DNA from: Mycobacteroides abscessus ATCC 19977
GTDB taxonomy: Bacteria > Actinomycetota > Actinomycetes > Mycobacteriales > Mycobacteriaceae
Assembly: GCF_000069185.1 (NCBI RefSeq)
Contig: NC_010397.1
Coordinates: forward strand, 1-64,000
Direction: 5' to 3'
DNA length: 64,000 nt
The position numbers were made by a program, and so were the translations under genes. Below are positions 44,209 to 53,600 of the stretch, in pieces (positions within the stretch are counted from its first letter, which is position 1; each line of letters begins with the position of its first letter). The notes below the pieces were generated by a model. The model was not told the DNA's origin, made no database searches, and saw only the letters and a list, made by a program, of their open reading frames with translations.

Positions 44209-45741
44209 GTGTCGGCTCCGATTTGGATGGCTTCTCCCCCCGAGGTCCATTCGGCGCTGCTGAGCGCCGGACCCGGGCCGGGCGCACTGCTGGCCGCTGC
44301 CGCGCAATGGCAGGCGTTGTCCACGCAATATGCCACTGCCGCAACAGAACTTACCGAGCTGCTGGGCAGTACCGTCGCGGGTTCGTGGCAGGGCCCCAGT
44401 GCTATGCAATACGCGGCCAGTCACGCCCCTTACCTGGCCTGGCTGACCCAGCAGAGTGCGATGAGCGCCACCAACGCCGTGCTGCACGAAACCAGCGCCG
44501 CTGCCTACACCACCGCCCTGGCGGCCATGCCCACCCTGGCCGAGCTGGCCGCCAACCACATGATCCACGGAGTGCTGCTGGCCACCAACTTCTTTGGTAT
44601 CAACACCATTCCCATCGCGCTGAACGAGGCCGACTACATCCGGATGTGGATTCAGGCCGCCACCACCATGGGCGTGTATCAAGGTGTTTCGAGTGCGGCC
44701 CTGGCGGCCACAACACCTACGCAGCCATCGCCGATGATCATGGCACCCGGCGGCGAAATGTCCCGTATGTCGGCCGACATGATGTCAATGGCCGCACAGC
44801 CGCAAGCCGCCGAATCCGGCAGCGCGCTCGATAGCAGCAACAACATCATGGATCAGCTGATGCGGTTCATGACCAATCCGCTTGGCACGCTTCAGGACAT
44901 GATCGAAGACTTCATGAGGAACCCGGTAGCCGCGTTCTTTGCGTGGTTCCCGCTCTTGTTCTTCATCGCGTACGAGGCCTTCTTCATTCCCTTCGGGTTC
45001 ACCTTCTGGGGCGTGCTGCTTTCGGCGCCGGCCTGGCTGCCGATCGTGCTGGGGCTCGCGCTATCGGCGCTGGTGCCTCCCGCAGGGATCGAGGAGCCGG
45101 GCCAGGAGGACGAGCCGGGCAGAGAGCCGACCCGCATTGAGCGAAGGAGTCCGCAACAGGATTTGCAACTGGCTCATGTCCCTTCGGGCTCACCGACACC
45201 GGGTGGCTCGACAACCACCACGGTGACGTCCGGCGGCTCGGCACCACCGGCACCGGCTCCGGCCACGGCTACTCCGGCTTACATGGTGTACGCGGTGCAG
45301 GAGGATCCACCGGCGGCAAGGTTTGGGCCGACGCTCAATGAGGGCAGCGGCGCCAAGGCGCCGGCGGCCGGAATCTCTGCCGCCGCCGCGGCTGCCGCCT
45401 CGGCACGCTCACGCGCGCGCCGCAAGCGCGCGGCGCGGATCAAGGATCCGGCTCCGCAGTTCATGGACATGAACTCGTCGGTGGCTCCGGACTTTTCGGA
45501 GTCCGCGGCGCGGCAGACCACGGGCGTCGGGGCGTCGGCGCGAGGTGCGGGCCGACTCGGTTTTGCCGGCACCGCTCCGGCAGCGGCCGGGACGACGGCG
45601 GCTGCCGGGCTGGTGGAACGGGACAGCGGTACGGCCGAAGCATTGGACGGCGCACGTACCGTACCGATGCTTCCCACCAGCTGGGGCACCGATTCCGAAC
45701 ACGGCCCAGACAGGCCCGCCGAAGGGGGGTCCAGCACCTGA
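44209..45741 (+). CDS. PPE family protein (PPE4-like)
   Basis: A 510-residue PPE protein. The PPE domain (1-175) starts (V)[20 protein letters not shown] and has the W-x-G turn in [11 protein letters not shown] linker and two hydrophobic segments (about 240-285, [17 protein letters not shown] and [21 protein letters not shown]) follow. The last 200 residues are Ala/Pro/Ser-rich with an Arg-rich [16 protein letters not shown] patch and end near a Thr/Gly-rich tail. Length and layout match PPE4 of ESX-3. The GTG at 44209 is five bases after the PE stop. Confidence 0.92.
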   Translation: MSAPIWMASPPEVHSALLSAGPGPGALLAAAAQWQALSTQYATAATELTELLGSTVAGSWQGPSAMQYAASHAPYLAWLTQQSAMSATNAVLHETSAAAYTTALAAMPTLAELAANHMIHGVLLATNFFGINTIPIALNEADYIRMWIQAATTMGVYQGVSSAALAATTPTQPSPMIMAPGGEMSRMSADMMSMAAQPQAAESGSALDSSNNIMDQLMRFMTNPLGTLQDMIEDFMRNPVAAFFAWFPLLFFIAYEAFFIPFGFTFWGVLLSAPAWLPIVLGLALSALVPPAGIEEPGQEDEPGREPTRIERRSPQQDLQLAHVPSGSPTPGGSTTTTVTSGGSAPPAPAPATATPAYMVYAVQEDPPAARFGPTLNEGSGAKAPAAGISAAAAAAASARSRARRKRAARIKDPAPQFMDMNSSVAPDFSESAARQTTGVGASARGAGRLGFAGTAPAAAGTTAAAGLVERDSGTAEALDGARTVPMLPTSWGTDSEHGPDRPAEGGSST

Positions 45742-45806
45742 CCGGCCCGCCCGAGCTCCATCGACCATCTGGATTACCGACAACACAACATGATTGAGGA
45801 GATGTT

Positions 45807-46100
45807 ATGAGTTTGCTTGATGCGCATATTCCGGCTTTGGTGGCCGCGGAGGGCACTTTTGGTGCCAAGACGGCGTTGATGCGTTCGACGATTTCGCCGG
45901 CGGAGTCGGCGGCGTTGTCGGCGCAGGCGTTTCATGTGGGTGAGTCCTCGGTGGCGTTCCAGGCTGCGCATGCCCGGTTCGTGGAGGTAGCGGCCAAGGT
46001 CAACGCGCTGCTGGATATCGCGCAGGTCAACCTCGGTGATGCCGCGGCCACCTATGTGGCCGAGGACGCCGCCGCCGCCAGCCGTTACGTCGGCGTCTAA
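45807..46100 (+). CDS. esxG: WXG100-family protein EsxG paralogue
   Basis: A 97-residue ESX protein nearly identical in pattern to Esx[26 protein letters not shown] at the start, [21 protein letters not shown] in the middle with the His residues of the Zn-binding site, and a C-terminal [12 protein letters not shown]. It forms a 1:1 dimer with EsxH. GAGGAG lies eight bases before the ATG. esxH follows after 22 bases. As this copy is outside ESX-3, it is probably a paralogue exported by ESX-3 in trans. Confidence 0.92.
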   Translation: MSLLDAHIPALVAAEGTFGAKTALMRSTISPAESAALSAQAFHVGESSVAFQAAHARFVEVAAKVNALLDIAQVNLGDAAATYVAEDAAAASRYVGV

Positions 46101-46122
46101 CCCCAACAGACAGGACAGAGAA

Positions 46123-46413
46123 ATGTCGCAGATTACTTTCAACTACCCCGCGATGCTGGCCCACGCCGGTGAGATGAACACCTACTCGGGTGTGCTGACC
46201 GCACTGGGTGCTGACCTGGCCGCCCAGCAGGCCTCCCTGCAGGCGGTCTGGCACGGTGATACCTCGATGAGCCAGGCCGCCTGGCAGGCCCAGTGGAACA
46301 CCGCCATGGAAGAACTCATCCGCGCCTACCGCGCCATGGGCTCCACCCACGAAACCAACACCTTGTCGATGAACGCCCGCGACATGGCCGAAGGAGCCAA
46401 GTGGGGCGCATAG
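46123..46413 (+). CDS. esxH: WXG100-family protein EsxH paralogue
   Basis: A 96-residue WXG100 protein: [22 protein letters not shown] at the start, V-W-H-G in [21 protein letters not shown] (H replaces the usual middle residue of W-x-G, which is allowed), and [19 protein letters not shown] with a C-terminal AEGAKWGA. It matches EsxH (TB10.4), which with EsxG is needed for siderophore-iron use and, in pathogens, blocks ESCRT traffic. A very strong hairpin terminator follows. Confidence 0.92.
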   Translation: MSQITFNYPAMLAHAGEMNTYSGVLTALGADLAAQQASLQAVWHGDTSMSQAAWQAQWNTAMEELIRAYRAMGSTHETNTLSMNARDMAEGAKWGA

Positions 46414-46431
46414 CCAGCGACTGACGATTCC

Positions 46432-46475
46432 TACATAAGGACCAGAGACATGAAACAGTCTCTGGTCCTTATGTA
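46432..46475. terminator. Perfect 18-bp hairpin terminator behind esxH
   Basis: TACATAAGGACCAGAGAC (46432-46449) pairs perfectly with its complement at 46458-46475 around an 8-base loop. It lies between esxH and the convergent DUF4873 gene, whose stop is at 46480, and can serve both strands, though it lacks a T tract. Confidence 0.85.
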
Positions 46476-46479
46476 TTGG

Positions 46480-46815
46480 CTAGTCGCGGTCATGCGGCAG
46501 TCCAGCGGGAGGGAAGGGAGGGCGGCCACTGCCGCGCAGGCGGTATCGCCCCCACAGATCGATCTCGTCAATGATGACAGCGGCCTGCCCGTGGGCCGTG
46601 CGGATAGCACCCGATGCTCTGTCTCTGCCGAACCGAGCCAGTGAACTTGTCCCAGAATCGGTTCGGCCGTGCCAGCGGTAGGTGCCGTCGATCGGCTGGA
46701 AGAGGCCGCGCAACCGCACGCGGGTCTCGAACTCTTCGCCCTCGATCACTAGGGTCGCCGGACCGCAGTAGTCCACCCCGTCGTCCATGTGCGCGGAATC
46801 GTCGATCAGCCGCAT
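46480..46815 (-). CDS. DUF4873 domain protein
   Basis: A 111-residue protein with the DUF4873 pattern: YCGPATLVIEGEEFETRVRLRGLFQPIDGTYRWHGR and GRYRLRGSGRPPFPP. The ATG at 46815 (MRLIDDSAHMDDGVDY) has AAAGGGG upstream; the later ATG (MDDGVDY) is an alternative. Members are single-domain or fused to flavin monooxygenases in mycobacteria; activity unknown. It is divergent from a diiron oxygenase gene with which it may share control. Confidence 0.85.
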   Translation of the reverse strand: MRLIDDSAHMDDGVDYCGPATLVIEGEEFETRVRLRGLFQPIDGTYRWHGRTDSGTSSLARFGRDRASGAIRTAHGQAAVIIDEIDLWGRYRLRGSGRPPFPPAGLPHDRD

Positions 46816-46880
46816 GCCCACCCCTTTCACACACGTTGAGTAACGGGTCTTGCTTCCTGAGCGGGAAGGAGTAACGTCCA

Positions 46881-46915
46881 ACTATACCGAACAGTATATA
46901 CCCGGTACTTATAGT
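46881..46915. promoter_or_regulatory. Nested palindromes in divergent promoter region
   Basis: Between the divergent DUF4873 and diiron oxygenase genes, TATAC (46883-46887) mirrors GTATA (46894-46898), and an outer ACTATA (46881-46886) mirrors TATAGT (46910-46915). The segment is AT-rich in a GC-rich region. It could be the operator of a TetR-type regulator acting on both genes; no such regulator is adjacent. Confidence 0.45.
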
Positions 46916-46961
46916 AACAACAGATCGCGACGGTGTGTTCGCCGCGGGATGGGAGTGGGTA

Positions 46962-48008
46962 ATGGGTGTTGAAGTCACGAGCCAACGAGGCCAGGTTCGC
47001 ACACGTCCGGATGCGGATCCGCAGCGCGCGCTGGAGCGACGGCTCAAGGCCTCGGCCGAGAAGTACTACGACCCGGAGATCGACATCGACTGGGAAGCCC
47101 CGATTGATCCCGCCCGGCCTTGGCTGAGCCCACATCGAGTGGGTCTGGAGGGCACCGAGCTCTGGGAGAGTCTCACTCGGGAGCAGCGGCTCGAGTTCGG
47201 AAGGCAACAGCTGGGCTCGATTCTGATCCTCGGTATCTGGTTTGAGACCGCGCTGGCCGTTTTTCTGTATCACGATCTGATGGTCAGCCCCGTGACGGGC
47301 GGCCGGAGCAGATATCTCCTCACCGAAATCGGTGAGGAAACAAGGCATTCCACAATGTTTGCCCGTCTGGTAGAGAAGATGGGTGAAGACGCCACGGCGG
47401 TGGAGTTCCGTGTGCCGCGTTTCGCGCGTGGCGCGGTCCCGTTCTTCAGTGCGTTGGTGCCGGTCGGTCCCGCGATGTACACCGCCGTCTTGATGGCAGA
47501 AGAGATATTGGATCGCCTGCAGCGTGAAGGAATGAACGATCCTGCGTTGCAGCCGCATGCGCGTGCCGCCATGCGGATTCACGTGATCGAGGAAGCACGG
47601 CATGTCTCGTTTGCGAAGGACGAGATCGTGCGTGGTTACCGTGATGCGGGGCCTGCCGGCCGCTTTCTTACGCGTGTTGCAGCGGGCGGAGCCGCACTGC
47701 TCTTTCCGGCACTGGGGTTGGCCAATCCGCGGATGTACCGGGCGATAGGGGTCAATCCGGCGGCGGGCATGCTCACGGGCTTCTTGGCACGACGCTACGG
47801 TGAGAACGCACGGTTCCTTTTCGGTCCGATGGCGCGTTTCTTCTATGACGCAGGAATCATCAAAGGCATTCCCGCAACGATCCTTTGGCGCCTCTCCCGG
47901 GCCCTGCCGGAGGATGTGAAGGCGCAGCTGGGGCGAGACGGCGGCCTCCGTGGCCGCCGAGCTCACCTATCGCTGGTGCGTCCGGCGTCGAATGTGCACC
48001 AAGCATGA
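46962..48008 (+). CDS. Diiron oxygenase, AurF-like
   Basis: A 348-residue protein of the AurF/p-aminobenzoate N-oxygenase family: a helical diiron core with ligands in GIWFETAL, in EIGEETRHSTMF and in HVIEEARHVSFAKDE (E-x2-x-R-H pattern twice). It probably oxidises an amine or an acyl substrate with O2 at a carboxylate-bridged diiron centre. The ATG at 46962 follows GGGAGTGGGT. The stop overlaps the next gene by four bases (ATGA), so it is made with an F420-type reductase-fold protein. Confidence 0.85.
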   Translation: MGVEVTSQRGQVRTRPDADPQRALERRLKASAEKYYDPEIDIDWEAPIDPARPWLSPHRVGLEGTELWESLTREQRLEFGRQQLGSILILGIWFETALAVFLYHDLMVSPVTGGRSRYLLTEIGEETRHSTMFARLVEKMGEDATAVEFRVPRFARGAVPFFSALVPVGPAMYTAVLMAEEILDRLQREGMNDPALQPHARAAMRIHVIEEARHVSFAKDEIVRGYRDAGPAGRFLTRVAAGGAALLFPALGLANPRMYRAIGVNPAAGMLTGFLARRYGENARFLFGPMARFFYDAGIIKGIPATILWRLSRALPEDVKAQLGRDGGLRGRRAHLSLVRPASNVHQA

Positions 48009-48460
48009 CCCGCGCGCGTACCCCCGACTGGGTGTTGGGAGCGGGAGCCCGGGCCATGGAAACCAGCCATCGGTTGCTCCTCGCGGCAACGGGAGGGCGG
48101 CTGGGGCAGCGATTCGGGAGCAACCACACCGTTGAATTGCATGTCGCCGGGCGGAAAACGGGTCGCCGCATCTCGACGCTGCTGACCTCGCCCGTCTATG
48201 CGCCCGATCGGTTGGTGCTGGTTGCCTCAAAAGGTGGATCGTCGGATCACCCCGACTGGTACAAGAATCTCGTGGCCAACCCGACCGTCGAGATCACGGC
48301 GGACGGCGCCACTCGGCAGTATCACACGCGTACCGCCTCTGCGCAGGAGAAAGCCAGGTTATGGCCGAGCATCGTCAAGTCGTTCCCCGGTTACGACGGA
48401 TACCAGCGCAATACCGATAGGCAAATCCCGGTCGTGATTTGTGAATTGACGACCGGCTGA
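48005..48460 (+). CDS. Deazaflavin (F420)-dependent nitroreductase-family protein
   Basis: A 151-residue protein of the DDN/FDOR-A split-barrel family: ELHVAGRKTGRRISTLLTSPVYAPDRLVLVASKGGS binds the deazaflavin, HPDWYKNLVANPTVEI is the family motif, and the C-terminal end is YQRNTDRQIPVVICEL. F420-linked enzymes of this family reduce quinones and bicyclic nitro drugs in mycobacteria. The ATG at 48005 overlaps the diiron oxygenase stop. The pairing suggests that this protein supplies electrons or acts on the oxygenase product; that is inference. Confidence 0.92.
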   Translation: MTRARTPDWVLGAGARAMETSHRLLLAATGGRLGQRFGSNHTVELHVAGRKTGRRISTLLTSPVYAPDRLVLVASKGGSSDHPDWYKNLVANPTVEITADGATRQYHTRTASAQEKARLWPSIVKSFPGYDGYQRNTDRQIPVVICELTTG

Positions 48461-48481
48461 CGGCAGTGCGCGGTATCGGCG

Positions 48482-48982
48482 TCAGGTGGCGGTGGGTGCT
48501 CCGGCGACGTGGCGATTGCCGCCGTTGCGTTCCTGCCATAGCCGGTAGACGTCGACGGCGTCGTCGCGGGCCTGATAGTGCATGGGCAGCCGCCGCCGGT
48601 CCCAGGGTTTGGCGAACTCGCCATAGAAGGTGTTGAACTCGAAGTACTTTCGATCGTCGACATAGTGCGGTTGATAGGCCTCGCGGGTGGTCAAGAAGAC
48701 GACCTCGTCAGGCGAGCAGTAGTAGAGCGCACCCAGGCACATGGGGCACGGTAGGGCCAGGATGAATATGGTGCTGCCGGCCAGATGCTCGGTGCCCAGC
48801 CTGGTGCAGGCCTCACGGATGGCCAGGATCTCGGCATGTGCGGTGGGATCGTTGGTCTGGGCAACTCTGTTGGGGCTCTCGGCGAGTACAGCGCCGTCCT
48901 TGACGATGATGGTGGCAAAGGGTCGACCGCCCTCCTCGACGTTACGTCGTGCGAGGTCGATGGTTCGTTGTGCGAAGTCCAT
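48482..48982 (-). CDS. Nucleoside/guanine deaminase-like zinc enzyme
   Basis: A 166-residue member of the cytidine/deoxycytidylate deaminase superfamily, nearest guanine deaminase/TadA-like forms: zinc ligands in the HAE of PTAHAEILAIREAC and in the PCPMCLGALYYC motif. The N-terminus MDFAQRTIDLARRNVEEGG is standard; the ATG at 48982 has AAGGA upstream. It lies 37 bases downstream of cynS on the same strand and may be co-transcribed. Whether it releases ammonia from guanine or another base cannot be told. Confidence 0.9.
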   Translation of the reverse strand: MDFAQRTIDLARRNVEEGGRPFATIIVKDGAVLAESPNRVAQTNDPTAHAEILAIREACTRLGTEHLAGSTIFILALPCPMCLGALYYCSPDEVVFLTTREAYQPHYVDDRKYFEFNTFYGEFAKPWDRRRLPMHYQARDDAVDVYRLWQERNGGNRHVAGAPTAT

Positions 48983-49019
48983 GGGATTCCTTATGTGGGA
49001 CTCGAAGATTGGTGACCGA

Positions 49020-49490
49020 TCAGAAGGGCACCGTTGGCAGGTACTTACCATCGAGGGTGACGACCGCGCGATACCCGCCGTCGGGGTCGGGCACCTTCCG
49101 TACGTCCAGTTTGAAGTTGATCGCACTGATGATGCCGTCTCCGAACTGCTCATGGATCAGTGCCTTCAACGTGGTCCCGTACACCTGGAGCATCTCGTAG
49201 AAGCGGTAGATCGTCGGATCGGTCGGCACCCCAGCGGGAATCGATCCGCGTGTCGGGATGGTCTGCAGCAGTAAGGCCGCGTCGTCCCCAAGGCCCAATA
49301 GGCCAGCGACGGTGTCGGCGGCCCGCGGGGGCAGCGGGTGCTGGCCGAGCACGGCCGCGGTGACGAACGCGGGTGAGTATCCCGCCGCGTCGGCGATCTG
49401 TTGCCAACTCAGGTCTTTGGCGATCTTGGCCTCCACGGCCGCGATGGCCAGCTCTTCGCGACTGGTGGGATCGAATTGCGCGTGCACCAC
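49020..49490 (-). CDS. cynS: Cyanate hydratase (cyanase)
   Basis: CynS converts cyanate and bicarbonate to ammonia and CO2. The 156-residue protein has the catalytic triad Arg96, Glu99 and Ser122 at the family's numbering ([11 protein letters not shown] and GIISAIN), and an N-terminal helix-turn-helix-like dimerisation region ([17 protein letters not shown]). The GTG start at 49490 has AGAGGAA upstream. No carbonic anhydrase gene (cynT) accompanies it, so bicarbonate comes from elsewhere. The CynR-like regulator lies upstream on the same strand. Confidence 0.96.
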   Translation of the reverse strand: MVHAQFDPTSREELAIAAVEAKIAKDLSWQQIADAAGYSPAFVTAAVLGQHPLPPRAADTVAGLLGLGDDAALLLQTIPTRGSIPAGVPTDPTIYRFYEMLQVYGTTLKALIHEQFGDGIISAINFKLDVRKVPDPDGGYRAVVTLDGKYLPTVPF

Positions 49491-49587
49491 GGTGTCTGTT
49501 CCTCTCCGGAGACGGGCTAGGGGTGAGTCCAGGTGGATGCCGGTACCCGTCGCTGAGTCCAGAGTGGGCTAGCTGGTGCTATAGAGT

Positions 49588-49617
49588 CCAATACTTGTAT
49601 TCAATGACTTCTATTGG
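49588..49617. promoter_or_regulatory. Candidate CynR operator before cynS
   Basis: In the 149-base gap between cynR and cynS, ATACTTGTAT (49591-49600) is a palindrome and an outer CCAATA (49588-49593) mirrors TATTGG (49612-49617). LysR-type sites are usually such short dyads. It lies about 100 bases upstream of the cynS start, suitable for activation. Confidence 0.5.
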
Positions 49618-49639
49618 TCCAACGAATAGCTGATGAGGC

Positions 49640-50524
49640 TCAGCGCCCTCGGGCGCCCGCATGGACCATCTCCGTGAACGCGCGCGCCGCGGCCGAGTGA
49701 TAAGCGCTGCTGCGGCGCAACAACTCCACGGTGCGGATGGGTAATGGCGGCGACAGCGGCACCAGGTGCAGGTCGGAATGCTCATGTGCGATCGCGTCGG
49801 GAAGCACGGTCGCCAGCGATCCTCGCTTGACGAACTCCAGCAGGGCACTGATCGAGTTGGCTTCGACGGCAATGTGCGGGGCGACCCCGAGGCCGGCGAA
49901 ATAGGCGTCGATGTCCTGCCGCGTCGCGAAATCCGGGCTGAGTAGGCCCAGCGCCTCACGGGAGAGTTGAGCCACCGGCAGCGAACGGTGTCGCATCGCC
50001 AGCCGGTGTCCGGTGCCCACCACCAGGCGCAGAGTCTCGGTGAATAGCGCACAGTGGTCGATGCCCGCGGGATGTGGTCCCGCGAAGGCGATACCCAGAT
50101 CCAGGCGGTCGGCCAGCAGATCGGCCTCGATGCGGTCCTGCGTTGTCTCACGCACCGTGAGGGTGATACCTGGATGCGCGCTGTGGAACCGATGTACCAG
50201 TGGCCCAATGAAATAGGCGGTAAACGTGGGCGTCATGGCGATGCGGAGATGCCCGCGCGACAGATCGTGCATATCGTGCACGGCGCGTTCTCCGGCATCC
50301 AGATCGCGCAGGGCCAGGCGTGCGTGCTGGGCGTATGCCTCGCCGGCATCGGTCAATCGAACGGCGCGACCCGAACGATCGAGCAGGATCACTCCAAGCG
50401 TGCGTTCGAGCTGCTTGATCTGCTGGGACAGCGTCGGTTGCGAGATGTGCAATGACTCGGCCGCGCGGGTGAAATTGGCGTGATCGGCTACTGCGAGGAG
50501 ATACCGGATATGACGCAGTTCCAT
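49640..50524 (-). CDS. cynR: LysR-family regulator, CynR-like
   Basis: A 294-residue LysR regulator: winged HTH at 1-60 (IRYLLAVADHANFTRAAESLHISQPTLSQQIKQLERTLG) and an effector domain with TPTFTAYFIGPL and SGRAVRLT. It matches CynR in size and N-terminus and is next to cynS, so cyanate response is likely. The ATG at 50524 is preferred; a GTG nine bases upstream is equally possible because neither has a ribosome site. It is co-directional with cynS, unlike the divergent E. coli arrangement. Two palindromic CTATAG hexamers lie just upstream at about 50530-50550. Confidence 0.88.
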   Translation of the reverse strand: MELRHIRYLLAVADHANFTRAAESLHISQPTLSQQIKQLERTLGVILLDRSGRAVRLTDAGEAYAQHARLALRDLDAGERAVHDMHDLSRGHLRIAMTPTFTAYFIGPLVHRFHSAHPGITLTVRETTQDRIEADLLADRLDLGIAFAGPHPAGIDHCALFTETLRLVVGTGHRLAMRHRSLPVAQLSREALGLLSPDFATRQDIDAYFAGLGVAPHIAVEANSISALLEFVKRGSLATVLPDAIAHEHSDLHLVPLSPPLPIRTVELLRRSSAYHSAAARAFTEMVHAGARGR

Positions 50525-50633
50525 CGATGTCACTATAGATCGCTATAGACGACATCAATCGTCATGATCAGATGCATGTCTTGGACACCATAGATTTTCG
50601 TGGTCGCCGGAGCTCGCGCACGGCCCGGGTGTG

Positions 50634-53600
50634 TCAGCGAGCCGCGTTGATGGCCTTGAGGATTCGCTGCTCGCTTACGGCCCGCGCGGTACCGAGCTGT
50701 TGGGCCCACAGGCTCACGCGCAGCTCTTCGATAAACCATGCGATATCCCGGATGTCGGGATCGTCGGCACGGCCGGCGGGCAGATCGCGCAGCAGGTCGT
50801 CATAGGCGTCTTCAACGGCATGCACGCGGTGCATCCGCTCGCGGTCCGCTTCCACTCCTTGAGGTAGCCGCTCCAGCCGTTTGCCGATAGCGTTGACGTA
50901 GCGGGCCAAGTCGGTCAAGCGCGCCGCTCCGGTCGCCGCGACAAACCCCGCATCCAGCAGCCTGTCGAGCTGGTCGCGCATGTCGGCAATCGCCTCGGAT
51001 TGCGCCGCAGGCGCTTTGGTGGGCAGTGCTACCTGCAGCTCACTCCAGGCCTGCACCACCTTCTCGACGCGTCGCACGATGTCGAGGGTGGTCGCCGCCA
51101 GACTCTGTGCGGCGCGGTCCCGTAGCGCGGTGAACTCCGCGCGCGTCCACACCGGCACCGGCGCCAGCAGATCCGTGGCGGCGTCCGCGCAGTCGTCCAG
51201 CAGCGCCGACAGCGGACCATCCGGATTGGACGAGAGCAGCAGTCGGGAACGCGGATCGAGGCCTCGCTCCACAGTTTTCATGGGCGATGGAATCGACAGC
51301 CGCAACAGGCGGCGGGCACCAGTGGCCATGGCCGCCCGTTGCTCGGATTCGGTGGCGAACACGTGAATGTCCACCGAGGTGCCGGCGTCGACCAGCGCGG
51401 GATATCCGCGTACGGTGTGTCCGCCGCTGACTTGTTCGACGGTGTGGGGCAATTCAGGCAGATCGCCGGGCCACGCGCGCAGACCGCTGCGCTCCCACTG
51501 CCCCGCTACCGCCGTAGCAACGGCTTGACGCGTGGAATCCGCGAGCCGCTGTTGCAGGGCACTCAGATTCTTGTCGCGGGCCACCTCGGCGCCATCGGCG
51601 GATTCGACGACAAAGGTCACCCGGAGATGCGGCGGAACCTTATCCAGGTCGAATGCGTCGGTGGGCACTCGAATGCCGCTGAGTCGATGCAGTTCGCGTG
51701 CTAACGCGTAGACCAATGGTTCGGATCCGGGGTCGAGATTCTGCAGCACCGCGCGCGCCGTGTCGGGGGCGGGAACGAAGTTGCGGCGCAGGTCTTTCGG
51801 TAGCGACTTGATGAGTGCGGTGACCAGTTCTTCACGTAAAGCCGGTACATGCCAGGCAAATTCATCGCCCCCGAGGCGCGCGAGGACTTCCACCGGTATG
51901 TGTACCGACACGCCGTCGTCGGCAGCGCCGGGCTCGAACCGATACGTCACGGGGAGCGCGACATCGCCCGCACGCCAGGTGTCGGGCATATCGGCTCCCG
52001 CATCCGCGGTGCGTAGCAGTTCGTCGCGCGTGAAGGTGAGCAGGTTCGGCGTCTTATGGCGCTGCTTGCGCCACCACGCGTCAAAGTGCCTCGCCGACAC
52101 CGCATCCGCGGGGATGCGTGCCGCATAGAGCGCGTAGATCTCGTCGTCACCCACCAGTAGGTCGCGCCGGCGGGCCTTGTCCTCCAGTTCGGACAGCTCG
52201 CGCAGTAGCCGCGCGTTGTCCCGCAGAAAGTGATGCTTGCTCTGCCAGTCACCCTCCACCAGCGCGTGCCTGATGAACAACTCGCGGGCCAGCTCGGGAT
52301 CGACCTGTGCATAGCCGACGCGGCGGCGTGGCACTAGGGGCAGACCGTAGAGGGTCACCCGTTCAAAGGCCATCACGGCTCCGCGCTCGGCATCCCAGTG
52401 CGGCTCGCTGTAGGTCTTGTGGACCAGATCCCCGGCGAGCCTTTCCACGGCCTGCGGTTCGACACGTGCGGCGATGCGACCGAACAAACGACTGGTCTCC
52501 ACCAAATCGGCCACTACCACCCAGCGTGGCGGCTTTTTGGTCAGCACCGAGCCGGGAGCGAGCACGAACTTGGTGTTGCGCGCGCCGGAATAGTCGCGGG
52601 TATCGCCCTCACGCAGACCGATGTGTGAGAGCAGCCCGGCGATCAGGGCGGCATGGACCAGTCCCGGGTCGGCGCGCTCACCCGACTCCCGGATACCGAG
52701 ATCGCGGGCGATACTGCGCAATTGCCCCACCAGATCCTGCCATTCACGGATGCGCAGGTAGTGCAGGAACTCGTTGCGGCACATGCGGCGAAACGCGCTG
52801 CCGGACAGTTGGCTGCGCTGATCCTGGAGATATCGCCAGAGGTTCAGATAGGCGATGAAATCCGAATGGTCATCGGCGAACCTGGCATGCTTCTGCCGCG
52901 CGGCCTCCTCACGGTCCGCTGGGCGTTCCCGCGGATCGGGAATCGATAGCGCCGCGGCGAGCACCAGAATCTCTTCGACGCATCCCTCGGCGTCGGCCTG
53001 CAGGATCATCCGGCCGATCCGCGGGTCGAGGGGAAGCCGCGCCAGGCGTCTGCCCAGTTCGGTGATGGTGCCGTCGGCGCTGAACGCGCCCAGCTCCTGT
53101 AGCAGCTGTACGCCGTCGCGGATGCTGCGCTTGTCGGGCGGATCCAGGAATGGGAAGTTCTCGATATCGCCGAGCTGCAGCGCCGCCATCTGCAGAATCA
53201 CGGCGGCAAGGTTGGTGCGCAGAATCTCCGGATCGGTGTAGCGGGGCCGCGCCTCGAAATCCTGCTCGGAGTACAGCCGGATGCAGATGCCCGGTGCGGT
53301 CCGTCCGGACCGCCCTGATCGCTGCGCGGCGGACGCCTGGGAGATGGGCTCGATGGGCAGGCGCTGCACCTTGGTGCGACGGCTGTAGCGGGAGATGCGT
53401 GCGGTCCCGGGGTCGATGACGTACCGGATGCCCGGCACCGTGAGCGAGGTCTCGGCGACATTGGTGGCCAGCACCACGCGCCTGCCGGTGTGCGATGCAA
53501 AGACCTTGTGCTGCTCGGCAGTTGGTAGCCGGGCGTACAGCGGCAGCACTTCGGTGCCGGCGCGGACAATGTCCCTCAACGCTTCTGACGTATCGCGAAT

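Noticed and set aside
46827..47966. A 379-codon minus-strand frame across the diiron oxygenase gene
   Set aside because: Antisense shadow of a gene with clear diiron motifs; His/Arg-rich composition with no family pattern.
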